From positions 69,379,448 through 69,443,447 of the forward strand of contig CM076854.1 in the NCBI GenBank assembly GCA_039519185.1: a stretch of DNA of 64,000 nucleotides, read 5' to 3'. The notes beneath the pieces are model-generated. The model saw only the letters and a list, made by a program, of their open reading frames with translations. It was not told the DNA's origin and made no database searches. The position numbers were made by a program, and so were the translations under genes. Positions 35,301 through 46,296 of this stretch are shown piece after piece. The number at the start of each line of letters is the position of its first letter. Within the stretch, counting starts at the first letter, position 1. The DNA comes from Astragalus membranaceus (lineage: Eukaryota; Streptophyta; Magnoliopsida; Fabales; Fabaceae).

Positions 35301-35436
35301 TTTCAAAGGCCAATCGCTTTCTAAAAAGGTTTTTCTTATACTTTCCTTAAATAAGTATTGGTGGCGGCTTCATTGTTTTTTAGAAAAGTTGTAAACGAGG
35401 AAGGTTCTCCCCCGGGGGCTTTTTTCGGGCACAACA
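32319..35436 (+). mobile_element. Solo LTR of an Ogre/Tat-like retrotransposon, 3.1 kb
   Basis: It starts TGTTATACCCCAATTTTTTC and ends GGGCACAACA, flanked by a perfect 5-bp duplication TATAT (32314-32318 and 35437-35441). It has landmarks I associate with legume Ogre LTRs: GATTTCTCCATCGCACCGGG with GATACGTAGGAGCGAGAG near 35055-35090, CCCCGCGCGTAACCGACCCC near 35260, and TTGGTGGCGGCTTC near 35358. A GC-rich CCACC block (33700-34140) has open frames without domains. A G12 run lies at about 33049-33060. Only one LTR is present, so internal DNA was probably lost by LTR-LTR recombination. Confidence 0.8.
34741..34975 (+). repeat. Tandem duplication in the solo LTR
   Basis: Two copies of a unit of about 125-130 bp (AACTTTGTTAGTAG, GCGAAGCCTTTGCTTGCACG, GTACTAGTGGCGATCACTTG, TTGATCATCAT) lie next to each other with few differences. 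Confidence 0.85.
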
Positions 35437-35441
35437 TATAT

Positions 35442-36033
35442 TCCATGCACAACTCAGCAGCATTAAGTTGAGACTTAAGACCCAACAACCGAACACACAT
35501 TGATAATTTTGAGTCTTTAGATCCTTCAAATAATGGTTTATTTGTCTCACTCAAATACATGTAAAACCTTTGAGCTTCCTCATTTGGAACTTCTTCAGCA
35601 TCATATTTCGGTTCTTCAAAATCCAAATTAACTCCAACAGTGTCAGATATCATTCCCTGATAAACATCTAACGGTTGTATAATTTGGCCTCCAGATGCCG
35701 TAGTCGCTGGATAACTACTTGATGTGGGAGCTACTACTTCAACAGGAACATTACCCGCAGGAACTGCAGCTACCCCTAGTCCTACTTCCCCGTGACGACT
35801 CCATATCCAATAATTTGGCCTAAACCCATTATTGTACAAATCAAGTCTAACTTCTTCTTCATTTTTTATAACTCAAACGAACATTTCAAGCACGGACATC
35901 TAATTCCGCCTTGTCGCGCAAATTCTTCATGATGCTTAGCACAAAAAATAAACTCTTCTACTCCTTCTACAAAACGTCGCTTTAAACCGGATCTTCCAGG
36001 AAACAATCGATCATACATCCAACTACGATCCAT
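35442..36033 (-). pseudogene. CACTA transposase (TNPD/TNP2-like), N-terminal piece
   Basis: The gene starts at ATG 36033 with MDRSWMYDRLFPGR, then FVEGVEEFIFCAKHH and the Cys pair CPCLKC, the usual transposase-associated N-terminal domain of CACTA proteins. A frame change occurs near 35840-35865. A frame open from 35839 then continues with NNGFRPNYWIWSRHGE, EEAQRFYMYL, LSMCVRLLGLKSQLN and AELCMEYM, where the solo LTR cuts it. Removing the LTR and one TATAT copy gives a continuous frame into the C-terminal piece. Confidence 0.88.
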
Positions 36034-36080
36034 AATTTCAAGATCTACGTACTACCTTTCTTCGGACCCACCATGAGCCA

Positions 36081-37860
36081 TTATTTATTTCTTTTGGGCT
36101 TAAGTTTATTCACCCGAATCTGCTTCACACCACAGTTTTGGTCATGCGCATTTTGGATCGAAGGGAGTTCACATGAGATGGACCTATCAATTGGTCCAAC
36201 ACTAACATGAGGCTGAGCCAAATCATTTCCAACCACCAAATTAGTAATAGCAATAGGTTGAGCCGCAACGATTGATGCACCATCAGCCTCATTCATCGCA
36301 AACGTATCCTTCACAATGGAAGTTAAAAATTCAAAATTTGAGTTACTTTGACCAACAATTGGCTCCTCCTCAAAAAAATGGCACAATAACAACTTCCCTT
36401 GATTTTCTTACTACTAAATCATTAGTGCTCACTCTCTCAATTGAAACTTCCAAAACTATCTTCCTAGAATCATGTTGGTCATTACAACCGATCATAATAT
36501 CATTAACACCTCCATCACTGGCCTCCTTCACATTGGAAGTCAAAGATTCAAAATTTCAATTACTTTGACCAACAATAGGTTCCTCCTCAAAAAATGGCTC
36601 AATAACCACCTTCCTAGAATCATGCTGGTCATTACTACCCATCATAAAAGCATCAACACCTCCACCACGGTCCTCCTCCTCTCCTTCGTTGTCGACAAAT
36701 TGAAACCCATGTATCAGTAAGAGAAGATGAATCACTTTCATGATTCTTCGCTACCCTAGAGCTCCATTGAAGAGGGCCACACCAATCGTCCACAATCTTA
36801 ATAGAAAAAGGAACCTTGTTGGTATTTACGTGAATGGTTTGATTCAAACACTCCATTGAATACGTGCAAATCAAAAAACAAGCAACATCATACGCTCTCC
36901 TTTTTCCGTGTTATCATCTGAATACACATACGTCCCTACAGACTCTATGATCTTAGAGAAAAAATCAGGATTCCAAGCATGCATCAGAACTCCAAAACAT
37001 CTAACCCAAGCGACTCATTCCTTATCCACATCAGATGGTTTCCACGGCTGGATCCACCTAAACCATCAATATAACCAGTCTTTTGTGTCTTCTACAAAAC
37101 CCTTAAAGTCGTCCTCATTGCTTGCTCCTTCTAACAGTACTAAATTCGCCCCCATAGGAGTAGCTTTGAGAGCAAAAGACCCCTTGCCGAATGAACTCAT
37201 CTTGAATGAAATAATATTTACCCAGAAATAGGACCTCTCCCACAAAAGCATTCGAATACTGCTTGAAAACTTCATCTTCTACGTCAAAACACAAGACATT
37301 TTCACCTGATCCCTCTCCCCTCGGCACAACATTCTTGTACGAACCCTTTGTGTGATTCACTTCTTGAATTTGTTTCTTGACCCATACCTTTTGAGGAATC
37401 GCATTGCCTGCCTGTCTTTTGAACTCCCCCTATTGACGATGAGCCTCTCCCTTGAACTTGGGTTCCTGAACGAGATCACGTTTGAATCTAGGGAGATTAG
37501 CGTGGATCTTCGCACCTACCACAAAAATATTATCTAATTTGATCGCCATCCTCTCCGGTTCAATCACATCTTGAAACCTCACAAACCCAAATCTCTTTCT
37601 TCTACCATCCTTCCTCGCGGAATCACAACCTCTAACACCCTCCCGTTCTCCGAAAACGCTTTGAACATATCTCTTGCCCTATATCTTTCAAGAAAGTTTG
37701 AGAAGAAAAAAGACTCAATGTGCATGTTTACCGTCGAGACTTTAGTAGGTTTGGCTACAGTATCCACACCTTGCACTTTCCTCCTATTTTCGTATCTCCA
37801 TGAACGCCTATATTGCACCCACTGCCAACCATCATGTTCCTCAAACCTTTAAAAGTGTGT
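36081..37860 (-). pseudogene. Degenerate LINE ORF1 with an RRM domain
   Basis: Minus-strand frames, broken by several shifts and stops, encode an RNA-recognition motif of the type found in some plant LINE ORF1 proteins: FFFSNFLERYRARDMFKAF and GRVLEVVIPRGR (about 37720-37620), then GFVRFQDV and KLDNIFVVGAKIHANLPRF (about 37590-37480). Downstream frames contain acidic, Asn-rich spacer with two similar blocks (NDQHDSRK at about 36620 and 36480) that look duplicated. ORF2 is missing. This is a different lineage from the DUF4283-type LINE at 22983-29288. Confidence 0.7.
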
Positions 37861-37899
37861 TTATGATCCCTCTCATATTATTCAACACCAATCAGTACA

Positions 37900-38137
37900 A
37901 CTTGATGAAAATCTCAGCTATATCGAGCAGCCAGTATCTATAGTGAACAGATGCATCAAGCGCATGCGGTCTAACGATATTGCTTCTATAAAAGTGGTTT
38001 GGTGAGGACCGGGTGGTGAGGAGATGACTTGGGAGCCAGAGGTTATTATGCGTAATAAGTACCCTCATTTGTTTGAAACCAAAGGTTAGTATCACTTTAC
38101 GAATTCGAGGACGAATTCTCTTTTGAGGGGGGAAGAT
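37900..38137 (+). pseudogene. Ty3/gypsy pol C-terminal tail and polypurine tract
   Basis: The plus strand encodes the end of a gypsy pol (integrase C-terminus/chromodomain-like region): NRCIKRMRSNDIASIKVVW, then TWEPEVIMRNKYPHLFE near 38020-38085. An F-R-G-R-N-type run-off follows, then a purine tract TTTTGAGGGGGGAAGA (38121-38136) beside an LTR-like TG. The rest of the element is missing to the left. Confidence 0.65.
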
Positions 38138-39760
38138 TGAAACGAACCTTTTCTTTATAAAAAAGGACAAAAAAGAAAAAGAGAAAAGAAAAACAAAGGT
38201 AAAGTAAAAATATAATATAATAAAAATGGTATTAAATTTAGTTGGTATTGGAAATACCCCTTTCATTTCTTTTCCTCTCTCTTTCAACCCATCCACTGTC
38301 TTCCCTTTCTCTCGTAACCCCTCTCCCAAAAATCAATTGCTCTTTCATTTTTCTTCTCCTTCCATCTTATTTCCTCTCATTTCCATCCTAATTTCTACAC
38401 CTATTAAGAATACAAGCTTGACAAGGTGTTTTGAGTTGGTATTGGAAATACCCACTCTTGAGGATCTTTCTCTTTGGTGTAAGTTGAGGTAAAATTCTAC
38501 AATCTTTTAAGTGAAGTGTTGATACATTAGCATAAATGAGTAGTGGGTAACGGTATAAGGTAGTAGAAGGTGTAAATTTCATATGATTATAGGTTCTTTA
38601 AGAAAACCCTAAGTTCAATAAATTGGGGTTTTGACAAATTAGTGTTAAACAATTGGTTGTATGACTATTAATAAATTCTAAGGGTTTAAAGTTATTGTAT
38701 TGATGCTCAGATTCGGTGCAAGCAACTCCGGTGGTTCCTCTTGAAGGCAATGAAAGAAATCTAGTTCACTCTTCATAGTTGTGAGTAGCTAATCTACAAT
38801 GTGGCATTTTTTTTCATATCTATTTTCTTTATGGGAGAAGCAAGTAAACTTTCTCAAATGAATTTTTGTCTACAAATAAGAACTGAAATTTTATTTCTGT
38901 TTTATGTGTCTTAATTCTTGTGGTTGGTGTTGTTTGATGTCGTTAGCTACAACGAAGAGATAATGCAGCCTATGAGCTAAACGCTCATAGTGTATGTACC
39001 GTTAGCTGCAACGAAGAGATCATGCAGCCTATGAGCTAAATGTTCATAGTCTTTGTGTTTACCGTTAGCTGCAACGAAGAGAAAATGCAGCTTATGAGTG
39101 AAATTCTACTAGCCCTTTTAGATTTTTGTTCGCCGTGACAAAGAGATAATACGGCCTGTGATTACCGTTTTCCATGACGAAGAGATAATATGGTGTATGT
39201 GCACATACTAGATAGAATGTCTTGCTCGTCATGTTCTTGATATGAGACATGTTGAAAAAGTATAATGCTATGATTGTTGTACATATCTATGTACAAGATG
39301 ATATTGTTTTCCATGTTTAATTCTTTTGTTGTATAAAAACCGTGTTTGATTGGGAACCACTCGTGCTATTTTTGCTTCTCCTTTCTGTCCACTTTTTTTT
39401 ATTATGCTCTCACTGAGTCTTTATGACTCACACGATTAGTTCTTTATTTTTTTTTCAGATTTACGAACATCAGAGTAGATTGTCCTTGGGATTTACAGTT
39501 CACCCCAAGACTTGTTGCATTTTGGGTAGGCCTCATCTTAAACGATAACTATTATTTTGATGACTTAGGTACGATGCAGCTATAGGAATAGGAGCTTTTG
39601 TGTCTAGTTTGGTCCATTGTGAAATGGAAATTTTGTAACATCATGTAGCTGCCTTTCTTTTGAAACTTAGTGACAAGGTTGTAATTAAATAATGAAGGCT
39701 TTGATTGTTAGATTCTGGAGCTATTGTCCCCACCAATAGCTGCTTGTTTTTTTTTTTTGT
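38138..39760 (+). repeat. Probable 3' LTR of the gypsy remnant (right edge uncertain)
   Basis: Sequence following the polypurine tract, without coding content, runs to a T/A-rich boundary near 39750-39770. The partner LTR is not in the window, so the right edge is a guess. It contains a tandem repeat block at 38940-39200. Confidence 0.45.
38940..39200. repeat. Tandem repeat of about 60-67 bp
   Basis: Three clear and two degraded units share CGTTAGCTGCAACGAAGAGA, ATGCAGCCTATGAGCTAAA and TCATAGT. The degraded units keep only ACGAAGAGATAATA. Confidence 0.8.
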
Positions 39761-39807
39761 AAAAAAAAAGGAAGTGTGCTTCACTGTGATGTGAGTTTAT
39801 TTGATTT

Positions 39808-40141
39808 TGTTACGGATTGGGTCACGCCCTTATAGTGGCTGAGGCCCAATGCCAATAGCAAGTCCATGATCGAACGGCTGAGATCTAAACCCTAGATCGG
39901 ACGGCTCTGATCAATTAGGTCAAACACACCTTTTACTCTATAAATAAGCATTAATGCAATGCCCAAGATATGCACTCTCTCCAACATTCTTACCTCTAAT
40001 CAATTCACTAGCTGACTTGAGCATCAGAGTGTCTTTCCAGGTACCACCCCACCTCGGATCGAAACGGAGCTTGGTTGATCAAGACCTATTACTACCAACT
40101 ATCCCAGATCGCTCACGAATTCCGAGATACGGTACGGAACA
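39808..40141 (+). repeat. 5' LTR of the deleted gypsy element
   Basis: It begins TGTTACGGATTGGG and ends ACGGAACA. CTATAAATAAGC near 39939-39950 is a likely TATA box. Confidence 0.9.
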
Positions 40142-40491
40142 TTGGCGACCACAGTGGTAGGATCTTGTACTCTAGTTCCCCACCCATCTCCTTGATTGAC
40201 GATGGCTCCAATGTTACGATAAAGGACTATCCCAAGTGTCATTGAGGGACCGGTCCTACTGTAGGTGACTCTGGAAGGAGTGGCAGTCACCTTACCCCTT
40301 AGCCCGGTGCATGCTCAAAACTCGGCTACAGCTATGGTTCCCGGGGGACTCAGCCCGGAATTGACTTCCACCTCCCCCTCAGACGCTCCAAGTGCCGGTC
40401 GATGCTGTTCAACAACTCGTCCAATTGCTAAATCGGTAATCCGAGGTCGACCGAAAGAGAAACCAACGCTACACCCAGATAGAAGCTGAGA

Positions 40492-41256
40492 TTGCTGAGA
40501 TCCAGGCTCGTAACATCCCGAATCGGAGTTCCTCTCGGCGCAACTCTTCGAGTAGAGGGACTCATAGCCATAGGCGCCACCGATCTCCGTCTTGGAGGAG
40601 ATATCATCATCGCTAGCTCTCCACCTCGTCGTATAGGAGGGCATGGATCGGGGACTCCCCCTAGTCAGACTCCTGATGATACCTACTATCCCGAGGATGC
40701 CCCTCGACCTAGCCCGTCTATGGCTTCCTCTTCTCCGAGGCGACGTTCCAAAAGCCGGGAAAGATCCCCGAGGCAGGAACGTCGGCGCCCTCGCTCGCGG
40801 AGATCCCCCGACAAATATGACTACAGACGGTCTCCACCCCGGGAGAGGTCGGTAAAGCGTAAAGGATCTTTCACAAGTAAGATCGACTACTTCCCGGTGC
40901 CGAATCACCTCGAGAAACCCCCTGAGGGTCTGAAAATGCACGATGGAACTGGCGATCTGGATCGCCACCTCGCCTATTTTGACACGGTGATGCAATACCG
41001 GAATGTCCCGAAAGAGATTAAGTGCCAGAATTTCCCTCTCACTTTGGTGGAGGAAACAGCTTTGGATTGGTTCAGGGCCCTTAAGCCAAACACCATCTCT
41101 TCATGGGATCGCTTGGCTAAGATTTTCTCTGCTCACTTCGCTCACTCCAAGATGAAGCCGAAATCCCCAAAGGTGCTGCAAGCAATTCGACAAGGCGAGA
41201 ATGAGTCTCTCCGAGACTATATAGAGAGATTCAACCGTGAAGCTGCGGAAGTCTGA
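40492..41256 (+). pseudogene. gag protein of the deleted gypsy element
   Basis: The frame encodes a Ser/Arg/Pro-rich N-terminus (SPRRRSKSRERSPRQERRRP), then a Retrotrans_gag domain: HDGTGDLDRHLAYFDTVMQY, WFRALKPNTISSWDRLAKIF and LRDYIERFNREA. It stops with TGA after AAEV at 41254-41256. The domain continues in another frame at 41260-41420 (FFRLYFMEGGLREGSLF, LAEFLRRSQKYI), so there is a frame lesion near 41256. The true N-terminus may lie upstream in a different frame, since homologous leader is not obvious. Confidence 0.8.
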
Positions 41257-41489
41257 AACCTCAACGACTTCTTTCGACTTTACTTCATGGAGGGAGGACT
41301 TCGTGAAGGGAGTTTGTTTCAGACCGATGTCAGTGTAAATCAGCCCGAGTCTCTCGCGGAGTTCCTCCGGAGGTCTCAGAAGTACATCGATCATGAAGAA
41401 GGGGTTAACGCGGGAAGGTCACATTTCAAGCCCGGAGGACCTAGACCCGATCAAGGAAGCAGTGGTCCAACAGAGGACAGCAACCCGGG

Positions 41490-41625
41490 TACAACTCAAA
41501 GGTTGTCCCAATGGATTTTGAGGTCGGTGATCTAGTGCTTCAGAGAGCCGACGTTGGTTTGAAAAACGCCGCACAAGAAAAACTCGCCCTGGAATGAGCC
41601 TACGGGCGTGATGTAATTCGACTTT
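41490..41625 (+). pseudogene. Residual pol C-terminus
   Basis: The frame MDFEVGDLVLQRADVGLKNA is the post-integrase C-terminal motif of gypsy pol proteins, followed by a stop. It lies directly after gag, which shows that nearly the whole pol gene was removed by an internal deletion near 41450-41500. Confidence 0.7.
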
Positions 41626-42214
41626 GTAAAATATTCAACCATCTAATAAGTATGGATCGGCTACAATTGGTCGACGTTCTGTACTTGTTGTTTCCTCACT
41701 CTGAGTGCTTAGTAAATGTGATTTCCGAGGTGAAAAAGGTGGCAACACGGAATCGCCAAACGATCGCCCTTAATCCCTTCATTCCCGGACTCTCTGAGGC
41801 AGGGGGCATAAACCCTCGAAGGTATAAGCCCGGCCTTGAAGAAGGTCGCCATATTGGTCCACCATCGAATTTAAAGATTACACAAAGCCCGGACAAGCTC
41901 ACAAGTCAGGCTCGCCCGTCATCGAACGGCGCGTCTAATGACTGACATTAATGGTAGGCGCGGGAATCGAGACGCCATCATTCAACTGACACCTTGAGTC
42001 ACTCAACGATCACCTCAATCACGCCACGCAGCAATGGCAAGGCAAGACCGGAGTCTCGGATATTCCGAGGTTGGGGGCAGAAGCTATCGAAGGTATAAGA
42101 CCGACCTTGGAGAAGGTCGCCAGATCGGTCTACCGTCTAATTCAAAACTTTCACGAAGCTCAGAGAAACTTACGAATCAGGATCGCCCCAAGGCGACCCG
42201 AGTTGGGGGGAAAC

Positions 42215-42548
42215 TGTTACGGATTGGGCCGCGCCCTTATAGTGGCTGAGGTCGAATGCCAATGGCAAGTCCATGATCGAACGACTGAGATCTAAACCCT
42301 AGATCGGACGGCTCTGATCAATTAGGTCAAACACACATTTTACTCTATAAATAAGCATTAATGCAATGCCCAAGGTATGCACTCTCTCCAACATTCTTAC
42401 CTCTAATCAATTCACTAGCTGACTTGAGCATCAGAGTGTCTTTGCAGGTACCACCCCACCTCGAATTAGAACGGAACTTGGTTGATCAAGACCTACTACT
42501 TCTAACTACCCCGGATCGCCTGCGAATTCCGAGATACGGTAGAGAACA
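42215..42548 (+). repeat. 3' LTR of the deleted gypsy element
   Basis: Counterpart of 39808-40141, preceded by the purine tract and followed by GATTT. Confidence 0.92.
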
Positions 42549-42749
42549 GATTTTAATTGATTAGTTTAATTGTTAATTTTGTGTTTGGGAGTGGGGTTGT
42601 TCCCTCATAGATACTTTACCCATAGGAATTTTCTAATAAACTTACGAAAAGTTACTTTACATTTTTCTTAGGTTTCTTTATTTCTCTCATCTTTTCTCTC
42701 TGTTGAGACCCTTGAGTTTAGATTTGTTGACTAACGGGACATGTGAGAG

Positions 42750-43881
42750 TAGGGCTGGACAAACGGTCGGGTACGACGGATTCGGGTTCAAAACCTCTGA
42801 TCCAGCACAATCCGCAGATATGTATCTTAGGCCCATTTTCGACCGTTTGGGCATTCGGTCTGGGCGGATACGGTTTGGTCGGTCAACGGATCAATTGGGT
42901 GGTTTGAAACGGGTAGTCAAACAAAAGAAAGAACAAAAAAATTAAGACTTTACATTCATATTCACATGGACATAATGGAAAAAGGGTAAAGAAGAAGCAA
43001 GATAAGAAATATTTCTGGTCAAGCTCCAACCTTTCGTTAACATCAAGAAACTTACAACAAAAAAGATCTAATATTTCAATTAAAAGCATCGTTCTTACAG
43101 AATAAAACAACAACAAACTTTGCAACAAAAACATCCAATATTTCAATTTCAATAAAAAACAATATCTTTTGCTACCGAACTGAAATAACTGTCGCAGATC
43201 TACATTCGCATGTAACAATGGTGGAGAATCATATACGAGAAACTGAGAGATTGGTGCAGATCTTCGTTTCGTAGATCTTTTGTCACAGATCTTCAAAGAT
43301 TGGTGCGGTAACGAAGAAAAATGAAGATAAGTTCCTTTGAAATAAAGTCGTGACGAGAAAATGAAGAGAGATGCACAATAACGTGAGTGAGAGAGAGGGA
43401 TGATGAAAGATTATCTGTTGGAAAATAATGACTTGAGAGAGAGAGAGAGAGAAATTTGCTTTGAAGGTGAGGTTGAGAGAGATGATGCAGATGATAACGT
43501 GGAGAGAGAGGTGATGAATTGGTCTTGAAACTTTACAAGCAATAAATGATAATTGAATTAATAAAATTGGAAGAAACACAAAAGGTACAATCTGAACCTT
43601 ACATTAGTTGCCATGTCAGTGATCCTAAACATGAAAATTAATCCTACGGTGATCATTCATTCCTTAGTCATTCATTCTTATTGTTAAATTATTTCTACTT
43701 ACTACAATTCGGTCGGTGACGGTCTTTTATGGATAGTTTTTGACCAATCCGTAACCGACCAATACTATCCACATGAATTGCAAAACATGCAACCCGAAAA
43801 ACCGAATTAACTCACCCGTATGCCTTTTTTGCAGTCGGATTGAACGGGTTGCGGTCGGGTATTTTTTTTTGTCCACCCCTA
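42750..43881. mobile_element. Non-autonomous hAT element, 1.13 kb
   Basis: The ends are TAGGGCTGGACAAACGG and TTTGTCCACCCCTA, flanked by a perfect 8-bp duplication TGTGAGAG (42742-42749 and 43882-43889). Subterminal GGTCGG/CCGACC motifs face each other. There is no transposase; open frames inside lack domains. It is related in terminus to, but distinct from, the hAT at 13621. Confidence 0.9.
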
Positions 43882-43889
43882 TGTGAGAG

Positions 43890-45480
43890 TCAATCTCTCT
43901 CACCAATAAATATTGCCATCAAAGTATTTTGTCTCATTCACCTACCATAGTACTACTATAGTACTATTTAATAATCTTCAAACTACTGATTAATACATTC
44001 ATCAGCTTATGAATCTACAATAAAATTATTTATACTAGCATAAAATGTATAATAACTAGAGCATAAACCAATACCAAAAAATGTCTAATAACTTAAAATA
44101 ATATTTTTTTTCATTATTATAAAATATTTAGTTATAAAAAAATAACAATTTAGTAAAAAAGGGTGGCAACGCAAAGAATGCCAAAAGCATGGCTCTTATA
44201 GTAGCAAATATATAGATGAATGAAGACCTAGATTCGTTCCTGACAATTTCCCTGCACAACAAATTTGTTTCTCATAATTTTTTGAGACACATTAGTTCCT
44301 CGATCACATTTTCAAAACGAAATATGTTAGTCTTTTCATTTATTTACTGGTTAACACATTATCTAACCCCGCCTACATAGCACATTTAGTGCCCCCGTGT
44401 AACATTAAATGACATGTAACATTAAATGACATGTAACATCTATTTTTGGCCAAATTAATCTCCAACTTGACAAATTCAAAAAAATTTAAAAAATGGACAA
44501 CTCAATCTCTGCACGTTTTGGGACAAATTGGTCCCTAAACACCTTCTTCCTCCAATATCAGATGATTTTTTTTGTTCAGACCATTGCTAGCTACCCAACG
44601 TGTCCAATACTTTCAACAAATAACTAATTTTCACTCGTGCTTAAGAGCAAATTTCACACTAGCCAACATTGAGTTTGTCTACTCTGGAAATCGAACCCAA
44701 AAGCACCAAATCGACCTCCTATATTTCAAAGTATCTTATACTATGGAGCCAACGGTGTTTATGAAAACCAGAAACCATTTTTTTTCTTGGGCTTCTCTTT
44801 TTCTCTTTGTGCTTTGTAGCTGGAAATTCCAAGTGAAGTAATTCTTGACAATGACAGATTCGCAGAAGAAAACTATTTACACCACCAAAAAAGAGGAAAA
44901 CAAATTCAGCTGCCAACAAGTTAAATTCACGCTTAAATATCTTTGAATGGTTTGCTAGAACTTGATTGCCAAGCTTGTACTAAATTTAATACCATTTTTC
45001 TTTTATTTTCTTTATTGCATTTTAAATTTCATTTTAAACTAAAAATAAAAAAAACATACAAAGTCAAAAAATGCACACTTAAAAATATCTCTCTTCATTC
45101 TGTCCCTCACTCAACTCAAACTCTCAAACATAGTCACAGTCACCCACACATGCACCACCAAAATAAATTCAGCCAACTACTCCCATAATTGATCTCAACA
45201 CCGACCCATCACAGGAATTGATCTCTAATAAATACACCCCATAAACCACACCAACATTGGAGTTGAACTAGAACCTTCTCACAAAATCCCTATTTTGCCT
45301 CTCACTCTAAAACAAATCTCCCACCCTCATGTGTCTCATTCCTTCTTCTTCTTCTCATTTAAACAGCTCCCCCTCTCATTCACGTTTATTCTTCATCTTC
45401 TTCTTTGAGAGAAATAGATCTTTTCATCTGATCAGATCCCTTTCTCAAACCATATTTATATTTAGCACATAGAAAAAACC
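43890..45480. other. No recognised gene; upstream region of the kinase pseudogene
   Basis: AT-rich sequence with a small direct duplication (ACATTAAATGACATGTA near 44401-44435) and a CT-rich part (45330-45420) that resembles a plant promoter or leader ahead of the receptor-kinase remnant. No coding signal was found. Confidence 0.45.
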
Positions 45481-46296
45481 AATGGACATTGTTACTCTCT
45501 TTTGTAACTATATATGTCCTCCACATTGGACATTATTACTCCAAATCAACCCATCAGAGAAACACCACTTAGTGATAGCTCAGGAGTTTTGGAGATAGAC
45601 CGTGAAGGAAATCTTAGAATCATGGATGCTAATAAAGGAGTTGAAATGTGGTCCTCAAATGGTGGCTTGCAGTGTATTCATCGTTAGCATTACCTTATTT
45701 GGTCTGATATTATTATACATTAGGAAGAAGAAACTCATGCAGCCAGGTTAGTGAATTCATGATAATTCATGATAAGTATATGTTGACTCTTTATGCTGTA
45801 TGATAAAGTTTTATTGGAATTCAATAGCAACTAATTTTCATTCATCTTTCAAATCAAAGTTTACTATACTTTCGAATTTTGTTTGCTAAGATATGTTCAT
45901 AATGTGTTGGTATTAGTAATAAATAGCCCATTTTTTGTTTTAATGGATTACAGAATCAATTTACAGGAAGGATGACATTGATTTACCAACTTTTGATTTT
46001 TTAACCATTTCTAATGCAACAAATCACTTCTCACAAAGCAACAAACTGGGACAAGGAGGCTTTGGTCAGGTGTACAAGGTATTAAACTTAAATTTAATAC
46101 AAACATTCATCTTCATGAAATTAATTTCAATGTTTCCAAAACTATTGTCAGGGCATAATAGCAGATGGACAAGAGATTGCATTTAAGAGGCTTTTTAAAA
46201 CTTCTAGACAAAGTTTGGAAGAGTTCAAAAATGATGTAATGTTGATTGCGAAGCTTCAACACCGAAAAATCATAAAGCTTCTTGGTTGTTCAATTT

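Larger units (their letters stand above)
30436..36060 (-). mobile_element. CACTA transposon, right end missing, split by a solo LTR
   Basis: The left terminus reads TACTACAAGAAAAATTGG (30436 on), one base off the common plant CACTA terminus CACTACAAGAAAA. Subterminal copies of ATCCGCCGGAAAA follow (30468-30550). The minus strand carries a TNP2-type transposase gene in two pieces (30648-32318 and 35442-36033) separated by a 3.1-kb LTR. The transposase C-terminus is missing next to the left terminus, so the copy is internally deleted. No right-hand terminus was found before the LINE remnant that starts near 36081. Confidence 0.8.
39808..42548 (+). mobile_element. Internally deleted Ty3/gypsy element with 334-bp LTRs
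   Basis: The LTRs at 39808-40141 and 42215-42548 are the same length and are flanked by the 5-bp duplication GATTT (39803-39807 and 42549-42553). A primer-site-like TTGGCGACCACAGTGG follows the 5' LTR, and the purine tract GTTGGGGGGAAAC precedes the 3' LTR. Inside are a gag domain and a short tail of pol, but no protease, reverse transcriptase or integrase core. Roughly twenty differences between the LTRs indicate an older insertion than the TRIM. It would depend on proteins from a full-length relative. Confidence 0.92.
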
